NCBI GenBank assembly: GCA_045114175.1 | Contig: JBGUJZ010000049.1 | Span: forward strand, 1-28,163 | Direction: 5' to 3' | Length of the DNA: 28,163 nt | Origin: Cacconaster sp045114175 | Lineage (GTDB): Bacteria > Bacteroidota > Bacteroidia > Bacteroidales > UBA932 | Shown: positions 15,644 to 23,937 of the stretch, one piece after another | Position numbering within the stretch: position 1 is the stretch's first letter | Layout: the number at the start of each line of letters is the position of its first letter | Notes under the pieces: generated by a model | What the model saw: only the letters and a program-made list of their open reading frames with translations | The model's database searches: none | What the model was told of the DNA's origin: nothing | Translations under genes and position numbers: made by a program

Positions 15644-15675
15644 GAATTTTTATAAATCACTAAATACTATTCGTT

Positions 15676-17040
15676 ATGAAACAGAAAAAGTACCTGTTGC
15701 CGGAATCCGAGATTCCCACCCATTATTTCAACATTCAGGCTGTGATGCCCAATAAGCCGCTTCCGTTCCTGCATCCCGCCACGCGTCAACCGCTCAAGCC
15801 GGAAGATCTTTATCCCATCTTCTGCAAGGCCTGCGCGGACCAGGAGCTGAATCAGACCGATGAGTGGATTCCCATTCCGGAGGAGGTACGGCAGCAGTAT
15901 GCCGCCTACCGCTGCACGCCGCTGGTGCGTGCTTATGAGCTGGAAGAGGCGCTTGGCACCCCTGCGCACATCTATTTCAAGAACGAAAGCGTAAGCCCCG
16001 CCGGTTCGCACAAGCTCAATTCTGCGCTGGCCCAGGCCTATTATGCTAAAGAACAAGGTATTACCAATATTACGACGGAGACGGGTGCAGGGCAGTGGGG
16101 CGGTGCCCTTTCGTATGCAGCCAAGAAGTTCGGCATTGACTGCGCCGTCTATATGGTGAAGATCAGCTATGAGCAGAAACCTTACCGCCGAAGCATCATG
16201 CAGGCCTTTGGCGCTGCCGTGACCGCTTCACCCTCCATGTCCACCCGCGCAGGCAAGGACCTGCTGACCATCAACCCGAACGACAAGGGCTCGCTGGGCT
16301 GCGCGATCTCCGAGGCCATCGAGCTGGCCGTTTCTACGCCCAATTGCAAATATGCGCTGGGATCGGTGCTGAACCACGTTTGCCTGCACCAGACGGTGAT
16401 CGGTCTGGAGGCTGAGAAGCAGATGGAGCTGGCCGGAGAGTATCCGGACATCGTTATCGCTTGTTTTGGCGGCGGATCCAACTTTTCAGGCATTGCCTAT
16501 CCCTTCATGCGTCATAACATCCAGGATGGCAAGAAAACGCGCTTTATTGCGGCAGAACCATGCTCTTGCCCGAAGCTGACGCGCGGTAAGTTCGAATATG
16601 ACTTCGGCGACGAGGCCGGCATGACCCCGCTGCTGCCGATGTTTACCCTGGGACACTCCTTCAAACCCGCTTCTATCCACGCGGGTGGCCTGCGCTACCA
16701 CGGTGCCGGCGTCATCATGTCCCAGCTGCTGAAAGACGGTTTTATGGAGGCGGTGGATATCGAGCAGCTCGATTCCTTCCGCGCCGGTGTGCTCTTCGCC
16801 CAGACGGAGGGTATCATCCCCGCACCGGAATCCTGCCACGCCATTGCAGCCACCATCACCGAGGCACTCAAATGCAAGGAGACGGGCGAGCAGAAGACCA
16901 TCCTGTTCAACCTCTCAGGCCACGGATTCGTGGATATGTCGGCCTACGACAGCTATTTCTCGGGCGAAATGCAGAACTACCACGTCAGCGAAGAGGATCT
17001 GGCGCGGTTCATCAAGAGTGCCGATGCACTGAATCAATAA
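15676..17040 (+). CDS. trpB2: tryptophan synthase beta chain, TrpB2 type (PLP-dependent)
   Basis: Cytoplasmic PLP enzyme of 454 residues, the length of the TrpB2 (TrpB-like) subgroup rather than the roughly 400 of classical TrpB. It is expected to condense indole with L-serine or O-phosphoserine to give tryptophan. The N-terminal extension with HYFNIQAVMPNKPLPFLHP is typical of TrpB2. The PLP Schiff-base lysine is Lys113 in SHKLNSA, the catalytic Glu is Glu135 in ETGAGQWGG, and the phosphate-binding loop is CFGGGSNF (263-270). No trpA or other trp gene is adjacent. The attenuator in front of it shows that the cell regulates it by tryptophan, which supports a true biosynthetic or indole-salvage role. 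It converges with rarA, the stops overlapping by 7 bases. Confidence 0.93.
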   Translation: MKQKKYLLPESEIPTHYFNIQAVMPNKPLPFLHPATRQPLKPEDLYPIFCKACADQELNQTDEWIPIPEEVRQQYAAYRCTPLVRAYELEEALGTPAHIYFKNESVSPAGSHKLNSALAQAYYAKEQGITNITTETGAGQWGGALSYAAKKFGIDCAVYMVKISYEQKPYRRSIMQAFGAAVTASPSMSTRAGKDLLTINPNDKGSLGCAISEAIELAVSTPNCKYALGSVLNHVCLHQTVIGLEAEKQMELAGEYPDIVIACFGGGSNFSGIAYPFMRHNIQDGKKTRFIAAEPCSCPKLTRGKFEYDFGDEAGMTPLLPMFTLGHSFKPASIHAGGLRYHGAGVIMSQLLKDGFMEAVDIEQLDSFRAGVLFAQTEGIIPAPESCHAIAATITEALKCKETGEQKTILFNLSGHGFVDMSAYDSYFSGEMQNYHVSEEDLARFIKSADALNQ

Positions 17041-18335
17041 TTGTACTTCTCCCAGAGGGTTTTCAAACGCCTGCGAAGCTCTTCTTCGCGGGCGTTTTTG
17101 CCGGGCTCGTAGAACTTGGTACCGGTAAGCCCCTCGGGCAGGAATTCCTGATCCACAAAGTTTCCCTCAAATTCGTGAGCGTACTTGTAGTCTTTGCTGT
17201 AGCCCAGTTCCTTCATCAGCTTGGTGGGGGCGTTGCGCAGGTGCAACGGCACAGGATGCGGTGCAGCAGTACCATTAACTTCTGCCAGCGCGGCGTCAAT
17301 CGCACAGATGGCCGAATTGCTCTTGGGCGAGGTTGCCAGGTAAATACAGGTCTCGGCCAGGATGATGCGGGCCTCCGGCATGCCAATCTGATGCACAGCA
17401 TCGAAGCAGCTTTGGGCCAGCAGGGCCGCGTTGGGATTGGCCAGACCCACGTCTTCCGAGGCCAGAATCAGCATTCTGCGGGCAATGAAGAGGGGATCTT
17501 CGCCACCGGCAATCATGCGGGCCATCCAATAGATGGCACCGTTCGGGTCGCTGCCGCGGATGCTCTTGATGAAAGCGGAAATTACGTCGTAGTGCTGCTC
17601 GCCGTTCTTGTCGTAGAGGGCGATGTTCTCCTGCAGGCAGTCAATCACCGTCTGGTTGTCAATCACAATCTGCGGTGCATCGTCCGGGAAGGAGGATACC
17701 ACGATTTCCAGCACATTGAGCAACCGGCGGGCGTCGCCACCGCTGAAACGGAAGATGGCTTCCTTCTCCTTAAGGGCGATGTTCCTGGATTTCAGGTAGT
17801 TATCTTGCTTGACAGCACGTTCCAAAAGTGCATTCAAGTCACTCATTTCCAGCTCTTTAAGTACATAGACCTGGCAACGGGAGAGGAGGGGAGTGATGAC
17901 CTCGAACGAGGGATTTTCCGTGGTAGCGCCAATCAGCGTGATAATGCCGCTTTCCACCGCGCCGAGCAGTGCATCCTGCTGCGCCTTATTAAAACGGTGT
18001 ATCTCGTCAATGAAGAGAATGGGGGCGTGGACGGCAAACATGCGGCCGGCCTTGGCCCGCTCAATCACTTCGCGGACATCCTTCACGCCGGAGCTGACAG
18101 CGGAGAGGGTATAGAATTCACATCCGGTTTCACTGGCTATGATGCGCGCCAGAGTGGTTTTTCCCACACCCGGAGGTCCCCAAAGTATAAACGAGGAGAT
18201 GTTTCCCGTTTCAATCATCTTGCGAATCACTGCGCCGGGGCCCACCAAATGCTTCTGACCTACGTAGTCGGCCAGGGTTTTGGGGCGCAGACGCTCGGGA
18301 AGGGGGATTATGGGTTTGCCGTTTTCGGATGCCAT
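17034..18335 (-). CDS. rarA: replication-associated recombination protein A (AAA+ ATPase)
   Basis: Cytoplasmic AAA+ ATPase of the RarA/MgsA/WRNIP1 family, acting at stalled replication forks. The 433 residues match the family length. Walker A is GPPGVGKTT (53-61), Walker B is ILFIDEIHRF (106-115), and the sensor region has GATTENPSFEV. A C-terminal tetramerisation domain follows, with IYWMARMIAGGEDPLFIARRM and the closing YKYAHEFEGNFVDQEFLP motif. It begins 53 bases after the stop of the upstream exported-protein gene on the same strand, with no clear promoter or terminator in that gap. Its 3' end overlaps that of trpB2. Confidence 0.96.
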   Translation of the reverse strand: MASENGKPIIPLPERLRPKTLADYVGQKHLVGPGAVIRKMIETGNISSFILWGPPGVGKTTLARIIASETGCEFYTLSAVSSGVKDVREVIERAKAGRMFAVHAPILFIDEIHRFNKAQQDALLGAVESGIITLIGATTENPSFEVITPLLSRCQVYVLKELEMSDLNALLERAVKQDNYLKSRNIALKEKEAIFRFSGGDARRLLNVLEIVVSSFPDDAPQIVIDNQTVIDCLQENIALYDKNGEQHYDVISAFIKSIRGSDPNGAIYWMARMIAGGEDPLFIARRMLILASEDVGLANPNAALLAQSCFDAVHQIGMPEARIILAETCIYLATSPKSNSAICAIDAALAEVNGTAAPHPVPLHLRNAPTKLMKELGYSKDYKYAHEFEGNFVDQEFLPEGLTGTKFYEPGKNAREEELRRRLKTLWEKYNY

Positions 18336-18388
18336 ATTACCTACTTAACATAATATAAATTGTGTTAAAAACGCGGGATTCCACGGAT

Positions 18389-19660
18389 TCAGTCGTTTCC
18401 ACGCTTCTTTAACTGCTTGACAATCTTCTTTATAATAATGTCTATGGACGTATCGGGTTCTATAATATTGTAGCTCTCCCAGAAATTGTCGTCCGTAAAA
18501 TCGGAAACGCGTTGCGATAGTTTGTCGGAGAATTTGATCTTGCTCTCTGCAGGAATCTCCTTCTCCTTAGCGCTTCGGTCCGTAACGGCCAATTCTGAGG
18601 TTATACTATAATGTGTCTTGAGCAAAGCATATTTGCGCTTGGCATCGATGCGTATGCCAATCCGGGCGTAATCGTAGTACCATATCCCGCCGAGATTCTT
18701 ATAATTGACCACATATTCGGCCGAGAGCACGTCGATCTTGGTTCTCAGCGGTTTCTTCTTGATGAAGATCTGTGTGGCGTCTTCGCGTCCTTCTACGTTC
18801 ATATTCATCTCCACACGACCGATGGCCAGCGATTCGGCATCGATGTACAGTTTGCCGCGGAAATAAATGTCCCGTACATCCGGCCGCTGGTTGAATGATA
18901 CTACATAAAACAACTGATTATCAAGTAATTCGGTAGTTTCCAGGTGGAATTCGTAGTACTTGAACATCTCGTCGCTCGTTACGCCGCAGAACGGATTCTT
19001 GGCCTGATCGATGGCCAGCGAGCCGATCACGCCGCCCTGATACTGGATCAGCAGCGTGTCCGAAGCGTCGTAATTGATGCTGCCACGGCCCTTATAGATG
19101 CCTGCCCGGTCGGTAGAATAGCCATGGTAAGCAGCCTTATTGATGTCTATAATTGCTTCATTTAAAGAAAGATACTTGGTATCTCCCTTGCGTACCATCT
19201 CGCGGTAGAAGGCCGTCAGGCCCATCTTTTGCTGTGGATAGTTGATGGGAACCCGATTGAAAGCCGTAGCCACCAGTTCATCCCCATCCATGGCGTGGAT
19301 GGTGGCCGGATCGAGCGCCAGCGAGACGGGTATCATCCGGATGGTGAGCGGCTTATCGGAGCTCGTTCCCGCAAATTCTTCAATGGATTTGAGCGTCAAG
19401 GCATAACCGAGATGACTGATAGCCAGTTTCTTGTCAGCATAAAGCGCAGCGGGGATTTTCAGGGTGAAAACGCCCTCTGAGTTGGTGATGTTGGAGAGCT
19501 GGGTATCCGTCAGCGTGACGGAGGCATAATGCAGTGGTTTCCCGCTTCTGGCGTCCACTACCTTTCCGGCCACCGTCATGAAATCACCGCCCGTCTGGGC
19601 TAGGAGTGCCTGTGCTGCAAATAGCAGCATAACAGACAGATAGAGAGTGATTCTTTTCAT
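18389..19660 (-). CDS. exported carboxypeptidase-regulatory-like domain protein, function unknown
   Basis: Protein of 423 residues with a signal peptide (MKRITLYLSVMLLFAAQALLA, cleaved before QTGGD). The start at 19660 is chosen because it begins this signal peptide; the open frame runs further upstream but only through promoter and the opposite gene. Residues about 30-110 form a carboxypeptidase-regulatory-like beta-sandwich (VAGKVVDARSGKPLHYASV, then EGVFTLKIP). The rest is a beta-rich domain of unknown function seen in many Bacteroidetes periplasmic or outer-membrane proteins, with segments such as YFRGKLYIDAESLAIGRVEM and GGIWYYDYARIGIRID. No catalytic motif is visible and no specific role is assigned. 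It is transcribed divergently from rlmD. Confidence 0.85.
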   Translation of the reverse strand: MKRITLYLSVMLLFAAQALLAQTGGDFMTVAGKVVDARSGKPLHYASVTLTDTQLSNITNSEGVFTLKIPAALYADKKLAISHLGYALTLKSIEEFAGTSSDKPLTIRMIPVSLALDPATIHAMDGDELVATAFNRVPINYPQQKMGLTAFYREMVRKGDTKYLSLNEAIIDINKAAYHGYSTDRAGIYKGRGSINYDASDTLLIQYQGGVIGSLAIDQAKNPFCGVTSDEMFKYYEFHLETTELLDNQLFYVVSFNQRPDVRDIYFRGKLYIDAESLAIGRVEMNMNVEGREDATQIFIKKKPLRTKIDVLSAEYVVNYKNLGGIWYYDYARIGIRIDAKRKYALLKTHYSITSELAVTDRSAKEKEIPAESKIKFSDKLSQRVSDFTDDNFWESYNIIEPDTSIDIIIKKIVKQLKKRGND

Positions 19661-19685
19661 AGCGACGCAATTTTGACCGTTTTCA

Positions 19686-19693
19686 CAAAGGTA
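19686..19693 (-). promoter_or_regulatory. -7 box for the exported protein gene
   Basis: On the minus strand the bases read TACCTTTG, a full match to the Bacteroidetes TAnnTTTG element, 25 bases before the gene start at 19660. No TTTG is found 19-21 bases upstream, so the -33 part is weak or absent. Confidence 0.45.
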
Positions 19694-19707
19694 CGGAAAT
19701 AATTGGT

Positions 19708-19715
19708 TATCTTTG
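19708..19715 (+). promoter_or_regulatory. -7 box for rlmD
   Basis: TATCTTTG is a full match to the Bacteroidetes TAnnTTTG element and lies 18 bases before the ATG at 19734. Only a partial -33 match (TTTC at 19681-19684, spacer 23) is seen. It stands back to back with the minus-strand box, 14 bases apart. Confidence 0.5.
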
Positions 19716-19733
19716 CATACCCAAAAGATTTTT

Positions 19734-21194
19734 ATGAGCCGTAAACCCAAACCGCTTCTGGAAGGCGTCCGGATGGAATCCGTGGCTGCCGAGGGCAATT
19801 CGCTGGCCCACGTAAACGGCAAAGTATTATTCGTTTCACAGACCATGCCCGGCGACCTGGTGGATGTGCAGGTCAACAAGGTCCGTAAGGGCTATATGGA
19901 AGGTTATGTGGTGCGGATGATAGAGCCCTCCCCTGACCGGATTGCCCCTTTCTGCCGTCATTTCGGCATCTGTGGCGGCTGTTCCTGGCAGTTTATGCCC
20001 TATGAGCAGCAGCTGGCCTTCAAGCGGCAGCAGGTGTTGGATCAGCTGGTCCGTATCGGGCACCTCACGATTCCGGAGGTCCGCCCTACCCTCGGCTCCG
20101 AACATATTACGGAATACCGTAACAAGCTGGAATTCACCTTCTCACGGCGACGCTGGGTGCTGACGGGGGAAGATCCTGAAGCCCTCTCTGATGAGCAGCG
20201 GCTGGGACTGGGATTCCACGTCGCGGGCTTTTTCGACAAGGTTTTGGATATCGAGCACTGCCATCTGCAGGCCGAACCCTCGAATGCCATCCGCCTCTTT
20301 ATCAAGCAATACGCGATTGAGCACGGCCTCACCTTCTTTGATTTGCGCGAACAGAAGGGCTTTTTGCGCAATTTAACGCTACGTACCACCTCGACCGGGG
20401 AAGTTATGCTTTTGGTGGCGTTTGGCCCTGAGGCGCTCGAAAAAGGGGCAAAAAAGCGGATGGATGCGCTGCTGGACGCTGTGGCTGCGCGTTTTCCGGA
20501 GATAACATCGCTCTATTATGCGGTGAATCCCAAGTGCAACGATGCCCTGGGCGACCTCCCCTGCACGCTTTATGCGGGTAAAGAGGCTGTCTATGAGCAG
20601 ATGGAGAAGCTCCGTTTCAAGATTGGCCCCAAGTCGTTCTACCAGACCAATTCGGCTCAGGCATACCGTCTGTACAGTGTGGTTCGTGACCGCGTACGTG
20701 AAGCGATTGATAGTTTACAAATGTACAATAACGCCGCTGGAGACGCTCAGAAGCCGGTTATTTACGATTTGTATACCGGTACGGGAACCATTGCGCTGTT
20801 CCTCTCATCACTGGCCAGCAAGGTAATCGGTATAGAGTATGTGCCGGAGGCAATTGCCGATGCAAAGGTCAATGCGGCGGAAAACGGCATCACCAATGCC
20901 GAATTTGTGGCCGGCGATATGAAAGATATCCTTACGACCGACTTCATTGCGGCCCACGGACGTCCCGATATCGTGGTTCTGGACCCTCCCAGAGCCGGTA
21001 TTCATCCCGACGTGGCGCAAGTTCTGTTGGCAACCGCTCCGCAGCACATGGTTTACGTGAGCTGCAATCCAGCCACGCAGGCGCGCGACCTGGCCATCTT
21101 TGCACCGGAATATGAGATTGACTTCGTACAGCCGGTGGATATGTTCCCTCACACGACCCACGTTGAAAACGTGGTCAGCTTACATCGCAAATGA
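19734..21194 (+). CDS. rlmD: 23S rRNA (uracil-C5)-methyltransferase, RlmD/RumA family
   Basis: SAM-dependent RNA m5U methyltransferase of 486 residues that methylates a uridine of 23S rRNA. The ATG at 19734 is chosen because the promoter box covers the further-upstream in-frame TTG. Domains are an N-terminal TRAM domain (about 8-65), then an iron-sulfur cluster motif with Cys74, Cys80, Cys83 and Cys176. The Rossmann methyltransferase domain has YDLYTGTGTIALF (Asp345), LDPPRAGIH, and the catalytic VSCNPAT with Cys444. In RumA-type enzymes the four cysteines bind a 4Fe-4S cluster. The target base (U1939 in E. coli RlmD) is assumed from family; U747-type specificity cannot be excluded. Its stop overlaps the next gene by 4 bases (ATGA). 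Confidence 0.9.
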   Translation: MSRKPKPLLEGVRMESVAAEGNSLAHVNGKVLFVSQTMPGDLVDVQVNKVRKGYMEGYVVRMIEPSPDRIAPFCRHFGICGGCSWQFMPYEQQLAFKRQQVLDQLVRIGHLTIPEVRPTLGSEHITEYRNKLEFTFSRRRWVLTGEDPEALSDEQRLGLGFHVAGFFDKVLDIEHCHLQAEPSNAIRLFIKQYAIEHGLTFFDLREQKGFLRNLTLRTTSTGEVMLLVAFGPEALEKGAKKRMDALLDAVAARFPEITSLYYAVNPKCNDALGDLPCTLYAGKEAVYEQMEKLRFKIGPKSFYQTNSAQAYRLYSVVRDRVREAIDSLQMYNNAAGDAQKPVIYDLYTGTGTIALFLSSLASKVIGIEYVPEAIADAKVNAAENGITNAEFVAGDMKDILTTDFIAAHGRPDIVVLDPPRAGIHPDVAQVLLATAPQHMVYVSCNPATQARDLAIFAPEYEIDFVQPVDMFPHTTHVENVVSLHRK

Positions 21195-22426
21195 TTCATC
21201 TCTATACACTTACTTCCGATTTGCATCGGGAAATGGCGGCCAATGCGGCCGATGAACCCTTTATTCAGACCCTTCAGGCTGAGATGGGGGAACGTTTCGT
21301 CGTCAAGGGCGAGGATTTCTCCGACTATGGCACCGATGACGCTACAGATGTAATTTATGTACGTACAGGCGGTACGGAAGGCCTTTTTCGCAAAGTTTTC
21401 CGCCCGGATTGGAAACGGGTACGGTTGCTGGCCAGCGGCGAAAGCAATTCGCTGGCTGCCTCTATGGAGATTCTCTCCTATCTGAACCGAAACGGCCGCT
21501 CCGGCGAGATCTTGCACGGTTCGGCACAGGAGATCACCGCCCGCTTGAAGGACAATCTCCCCTGCCCTTCGGCAGCCTTTTGCAAGCCTATGGGCCACTC
21601 TAAGCTGCTTTCCGGAAAGCGATACGGTGTAATCGGAAAACCCTCCGACTGGCTCATCAGCAGCGATGTAGATTACGCCCAGGCTGCCGAAATCCTCGGC
21701 GCTGAACTCCTAGATATCAATATAGAGGAACTAATTAGTCTTTGGAAAGATTCCGCCTTAGCGGATTCTCCTTGCCGGTACGCGGCTCTGAAACCCTTGA
21801 ACGTTCCGAAATACGGGAAACCTATCTCCGAAGTTGAGTTTGCAAAGGCTCTCCGCGTGTATGAGGCATTGCAGAAACTCGTTGATAAATACCACCTTGA
21901 CGGCTTTACACTGCGTTGTTTTGACCTTTTGACGGCCATTGAGACGACCGGCTGTATGGGCTTGGCCCTGCTGAACAGCCAGGGCATTGTAGCCACCTGC
22001 GAGGGTGACGTGCCGGCGATGCTGTCGATGGCGGTAGCGCAGAAGGTAGCCGGAACGCCTGGTTTTCAGGTAAATCTCTCCAAAATAGTCGGCGATGACC
22101 TGCTCTTTGCGCACTGCACCGTTCCCCTCAATATCGTGCGGGATTACTGCTACGACACCCATTTCGAGTCGGGAATCGGCGTAGCCGTGCATGGTGAGTT
22201 CGCCGAAGGTCCCATGACCCTCTTCAAATTGGGGGCAAAACTGGATCAGTTTGTAGCGGAAGACGTCGTCCTTACCTCCAATCAATACGGTGATAATCTG
22301 TGCCGTACGCAGGTACACATCCAGGCTCCCGGGCTATCGGCCTACCTCCTAGGCGCTCCGCTTGGCAACCATCATATCCTGATTCCCGGCGCCTTCGCTG
22401 CGGAGCTCAATAACGTTTTACGCTAA
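21191..22426 (+). CDS. L-fucose/L-arabinose isomerase-like protein, substrate unknown
   Basis: Cytoplasmic protein of 411 residues without a signal peptide. The C-terminal half carries the isomerase-family motif TCEGDVPAMLSMAV (Glu271, Asp273), preceded by LLTAIETTGCMGLALLNS and followed by HCTVPLNI and APLGNHHILIPG. These resemble the metal-binding acidic and His positions of fucose and arabinose isomerases. The N-terminal half (YVRTGGTEGLF, LLASGESNSLAASMEIL) is Rossmann-like and shorter than in L-fucose isomerase, which has about 590 residues. It may isomerise an aldose/ketose pair or have lost that activity. Its ATG overlaps the rlmD stop, but the two functions have no obvious link. It converges with cstA, overlapping by 9 bases. 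Confidence 0.72.
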   Translation: MIHLYTLTSDLHREMAANAADEPFIQTLQAEMGERFVVKGEDFSDYGTDDATDVIYVRTGGTEGLFRKVFRPDWKRVRLLASGESNSLAASMEILSYLNRNGRSGEILHGSAQEITARLKDNLPCPSAAFCKPMGHSKLLSGKRYGVIGKPSDWLISSDVDYAQAAEILGAELLDINIEELISLWKDSALADSPCRYAALKPLNVPKYGKPISEVEFAKALRVYEALQKLVDKYHLDGFTLRCFDLLTAIETTGCMGLALLNSQGIVATCEGDVPAMLSMAVAQKVAGTPGFQVNLSKIVGDDLLFAHCTVPLNIVRDYCYDTHFESGIGVAVHGEFAEGPMTLFKLGAKLDQFVAEDVVLTSNQYGDNLCRTQVHIQAPGLSAYLLGAPLGNHHILIPGAFAAELNNVLR

Positions 22427-23893
22427 GCCCGTACGAGGTATCTTCCGCTGCCAGCGGGCGTAAACGATAATCGCGAAGAGGACGGCAGCAAAGCCGATTC
22501 CGTAGCAAATCCAGAGATTCAGGCCGAACGCCTTCATCATCAGGAAAGTTGAGCAGACCCAAGTCATCCAGAGAGCCGGAATCAACGTGATCCAGAAGGG
22601 TTTGCGCTGCTGCGTGAGATAGACCGTCAGCGCCCAGAGAGTGAAGACGGAGAGCGCCTGGTTGGACCAGCCGAACCAGCTCCAGATCAGGTTGAATCCA
22701 TTTGCGTCATTCATTTGCCACATCAGGAGGGCAAATACCAGCGCAAAAAGCGGGATACAAATGTACAACCGCTTGCGGATGGGCTTCTGGTCCAGGTGCA
22801 GGAAATCGGCAATGATGAGTCGTGCGCTACGCAGTGCCGTATCGCCACTCGTAATCGGGGCAGCAACTACGCCCAGCAGCGCCAGAATGCCGCCGAAAAT
22901 CCCCAGCCAGTTGCGGCAGACGATGTTTACGATGCTCGGAGCGTCGTTCAGCGCCGCTGCGCCACCCGCCATCAGTCCGTAGGCCGGTTCGGGCTTCCCG
23001 TAGAAGAAATAGCTGGCCACAGCCGCCCAGATCAACGCTACGATCCCTTCGGTAATCATGGAACCGTAGAAGATGGGCCTTCCCAACTTCTCATGCTTGA
23101 TACAGCGGGCCATCAGCGGGCTCTGGGTAGCGTGGAAACCGCTGATTGCGCCACAGGCAATCGAGATAAAGAGGCACGGGAAAATCGGGTTTGTAGCCAT
23201 ACTTCCGCCCGGCGTTTTGCTGAGCCCTTCCCAAATCTCCGGCATGGAGGGGAATTTGAAGAGAAGCACTACCAACAGCGAGAGTGCCATGAAAATCAGC
23301 GCAAAAGCGAAGAGCGGATAGATGCGGCCGATAATCTTGTCAACCGGCAGCATCGTGGCAATGATGTAGTATAAAAAGACAATGATGATCCAGAAGCTGC
23401 TCGGCCCGAGGTTATTCACAAAGAAGGTAGGCTCCCAGATACCGCTCAGGATCTTGGCGGGGCTGAATACGAACACCGCCCCCACCATCATCAGCAGGAA
23501 GATGCTGAAGATGAGCATCACCGTCCGCGTGGTCTTTCCCAGATAGGTACCAATCAATTCCGGCAGGTTGGCACCGCCATGACGGACGGAGAGCATACCC
23601 GAGAGATAATCATGCACCGCACCGGCAAAGATGCAGCCGAAAACAATCCACAGATAGGATGCAGGACCGAATTTAGCGCCCATGATGGCACCGAAGATGG
23701 GGCCCGTTCCGGCAATATTCAGGAACTGAATCATATAGATCTTCCAGGCTGGCAGCGGCGTATAGTCCACACCGTCACGTTTCGCGATAGCAGGCGTGGG
23801 CCGGTCATCCGGTCCGAATACCCGTTCAACAAACCGCCCGTAGAGCAGATAGCCCAATACGAGTGCAGCCAGGGAAATGAGGAAGGAAATCAT
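22418..23893 (-). CDS. cstA: CstA-type carbon-starvation transporter
   Basis: Inner-membrane protein of 491 residues with about twelve or more hydrophobic segments, from the CstA family (PF02554-type). The N-terminus carries the family motifs YGRFVERVFG, PAWKIYMIQFLNIAGTGPIFGAIMGAKFGP and FGCIFAGAVHDYLSGMLSVRHGG (each shown as seen in parts around residues 15-105). Family members import pyruvate or peptides when carbon is short; which applies here is not evident. The length is like the shorter CstA forms common in Bacteroidetes rather than the roughly 700 of E. coli CstA. It lies 44 bases after the GH92 gene on the same strand, with its own -7 box in that gap. Confidence 0.93.
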   Translation of the reverse strand: MISFLISLAALVLGYLLYGRFVERVFGPDDRPTPAIAKRDGVDYTPLPAWKIYMIQFLNIAGTGPIFGAIMGAKFGPASYLWIVFGCIFAGAVHDYLSGMLSVRHGGANLPELIGTYLGKTTRTVMLIFSIFLLMMVGAVFVFSPAKILSGIWEPTFFVNNLGPSSFWIIIVFLYYIIATMLPVDKIIGRIYPLFAFALIFMALSLLVVLLFKFPSMPEIWEGLSKTPGGSMATNPIFPCLFISIACGAISGFHATQSPLMARCIKHEKLGRPIFYGSMITEGIVALIWAAVASYFFYGKPEPAYGLMAGGAAALNDAPSIVNIVCRNWLGIFGGILALLGVVAAPITSGDTALRSARLIIADFLHLDQKPIRKRLYICIPLFALVFALLMWQMNDANGFNLIWSWFGWSNQALSVFTLWALTVYLTQQRKPFWITLIPALWMTWVCSTFLMMKAFGLNLWICYGIGFAAVLFAIIVYARWQRKIPRTGLA

Positions 23894-23912
23894 GGATTAG
23901 CGTATTTTCTTG

Positions 23913-23920
23913 CAAAAATA
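23913..23920 (-). promoter_or_regulatory. -7 box for cstA
   Basis: The minus strand reads TATTTTTG, matching TAnnTTTG, 19 bases before the cstA ATG at 23893. No -33 TTTG is seen at the expected spacing, so strength is uncertain and read-through from GH92 is also likely. Confidence 0.4.
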
Positions 23921-23937
23921 GACAATATCCTTTACGG

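Noticed and set aside
16872..18353. 493-codon open frame on the plus strand over rarA
   Set aside because: rarA on the minus strand has complete Walker motifs and full family length; the plus frame is its shadow.
19661..19879. Upstream extension of the exported carboxypeptidase-regulatory-like protein
   Set aside because: It would run through the divergent promoter region and antisense to rlmD, and would bury the signal peptide that starts at 19660.
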